This document shows, piece after piece, positions 63,206 to 64,000 of a stretch of DNA of 64,000 nucleotides. The position numbers and the translations under genes were made by a program. The stretch comes from Pseudomonas sp. Irchel s3h17 (GTDB lineage Bacteria > Pseudomonadota > Gammaproteobacteria > Pseudomonadales > Pseudomonadaceae), in contig NZ_FYDL01000004.1 of the NCBI RefSeq assembly GCF_900187505.1, positions 62,001-126,000 of the forward strand, written 5' to 3'. How positions within the stretch are numbered: position 1 is the stretch's first letter; each line of letters begins with the position of its first letter. The notes under the pieces were generated by a model. The model had not been told where the DNA came from and did no database searches. It worked only from the letters and a program-made list of their open reading frames with translations.

Positions 63206-64000
63206 TCAACGAACCGCTCCCCGCAACTCCCCCACCGCCGCCTGCAACTGCGCCGGCTGCGCTACTTGCGCCGCCATCGGCGGACCGGCGACCAGGGTCA
63301 CCCGTGACCACAAACGGTGGAAAAAGCCCTTGTCCGGATCGCGACTGAAGAAACTGCCCCACAGCCCCTGCAGGGCCAATGGAATCACCGGCACCGGTGT
63401 CTCTTCCAGAATCCGCGTCAGCCCGCCCTTGAACTCATCGATCTCGCCATCGGCGGTCAACTTGCCTTCCGGGAAGATGCACACCAACTCGCCGTCCTTC
63501 AGGTACTGGGCAATGCGCTTGAAGGCGCTTTCGTAGATCTGGATATCTTCCTGACGCCCGGCAATCGGAATCGTCCCGGCGGTACGGAAGATGAAGTTCA
63601 GCACCGGCAGGTTGTAGATCTTGTAATACATCACAAAGCGAATCGGCCGACGCACTGCGCCCCCAATCAGCAACGCGTCGACGAACGAAACGTGATTGCA
63701 CACCAGCAACGCGGCCCCCTCATCGGGAATCAACTCGAGGTTGCGATGCTGCACGCGGTACATGGAATGACTGAGCAGCCAGATCATGAAGCGCATGCTG
63801 AATTCGGGGACGATTTTGAAGATATAGGCATTCACGCCGATGTTGAGCAGTGACACCACCAGGAACAGCTGAGGGATGGACAGTTCAGCGAGGCTGAGCA
63901 ACACCATCGAGACGATCGCCGAAACCACCATGAACAGCGCGTTGAGGATGTTGTTGGCCGCGATCACCCGCGCTCGTTCGTGTTCCGCGGTGCGCGACTG
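63206..64000 (-). CDS. C-terminal part of an MFS-acyltransferase fusion (partial)
   Basis: The frame is open to the window end, so only the last 264 or so codons are seen. Four membrane helices (ending near IVPEFSMRFMIWLL) precede a PlsC-type acyltransferase domain with NHVSFVDA (HX4D) and FPEGKLTADGE. The text before, SRTAEHERARVIAANN, is typical of an MFS transporter, as in lysophospholipid flippases fused to an acyltransferase (LplT-Aas type). A start at 63967 is therefore not real. It would remodel lysophospholipids at the inner membrane. It is convergent with gdx. Confidence 0.85.
   Translation of the reverse strand, partial: QSRTAEHERARVIAANNILNALFMVVSAIVSMVLLSLAELSIPQLFLVVSLLNIGVNAYIFKIVPEFSMRFMIWLLSHSMYRVQHRNLELIPDEGAALLVCNHVSFVDALLIGGAVRRPIRFVMYYKIYNLPVLNFIFRTAGTIPIAGRQEDIQIYESAFKRIAQYLKDGELVCIFPEGKLTADGEIDEFKGGLTRILEETPVPVIPLALQGLWGSFFSRDPDKGFFHRLWSRVTLVAGPPMAAQVAQPAQLQAAVGELRGAVR

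Overview
The window is chromosomal DNA of a fluorescent-type Pseudomonas, most likely the P. fluorescens group. The evidence is high GC, dense same-family REP palindromes (core GTGGCGAGGGAGCTTGCTCC), Pseudomonas gene content, and gene order. Positions 80-18265 run in the order I remember for P. aeruginosa PAO1 around PA1674-PA1689. The min operon to FKBP stretch also looks like a conserved Pseudomonas block. These synteny statements are from memory, not from a search.

Layout. 1-18.3 kb holds housekeeping genes: a sulfatase-fold membrane transferase, spermidine synthase, small conserved proteins, a fatty acyl-CoA synthetase, a methionine-salvage operon (MFS-mtnB-mtnD-mtnC), aroC, prmB, a Smr protein and folE. 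18.9-29.0 kb is a purine-breakdown island. It has a purine permease, then uraH facing puuE-uraD-alc-allA-puuD, which together take urate to glyoxylate and urea, followed by two tandem Tsx-like outer-membrane channels. 29.2-40.3 kb holds pirin, patatin, a lipid A acyltransferase, minCDE, rluA, a frameshifted glycosyltransferase-like gene, apeB and a MscS-type channel. 40.3-41.1 kb is gene-free and carries a 31-bp minisatellite. 41.1-47.4 kb is a GntR/UTRA regulator facing an ABC importer operon that also encodes a cytoplasmic phosphodiesterase-like enzyme and a HAD phosphatase. 47.5-55.3 kb holds a quinone oxidoreductase, prc, an EAL-CBS-GGDDF protein, a three-gene operon with an antitoxin-like HTH protein, a DUF1232 protein and an FKBP lipoprotein. 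55.6-60.7 kb is a redox cluster: a diheme peroxidase-like protein, a membrane-anchored catalase-like protein and a pentaheme cytochrome. The end holds duplicated tRNA-Asp/tRNA-Val pairs, rdgC, a guanidine-II riboswitch with its exporter gene, and part of an MFS-acyltransferase gene.

Most notable signal. Four short elements (one cut by the left window edge) have ends identical or close to the 18-bp IS4 terminal repeat as I remember it. The three complete ones sit exactly in the loop of an intrinsic terminator and are flanked by imperfect 10-11 bp direct repeats of that loop. Two of them carry a REP pair in the middle. They look like IS4-type MITEs that target terminators and serve as REP carriers. 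Other regulatory signals are a shared TTGTATACAA-type palindrome upstream of three purine-gene starts, a palindrome in front of the GntR gene, an inverted pair of consensus DnaA boxes at 54358-54380, and the guanidine-II riboswitch.
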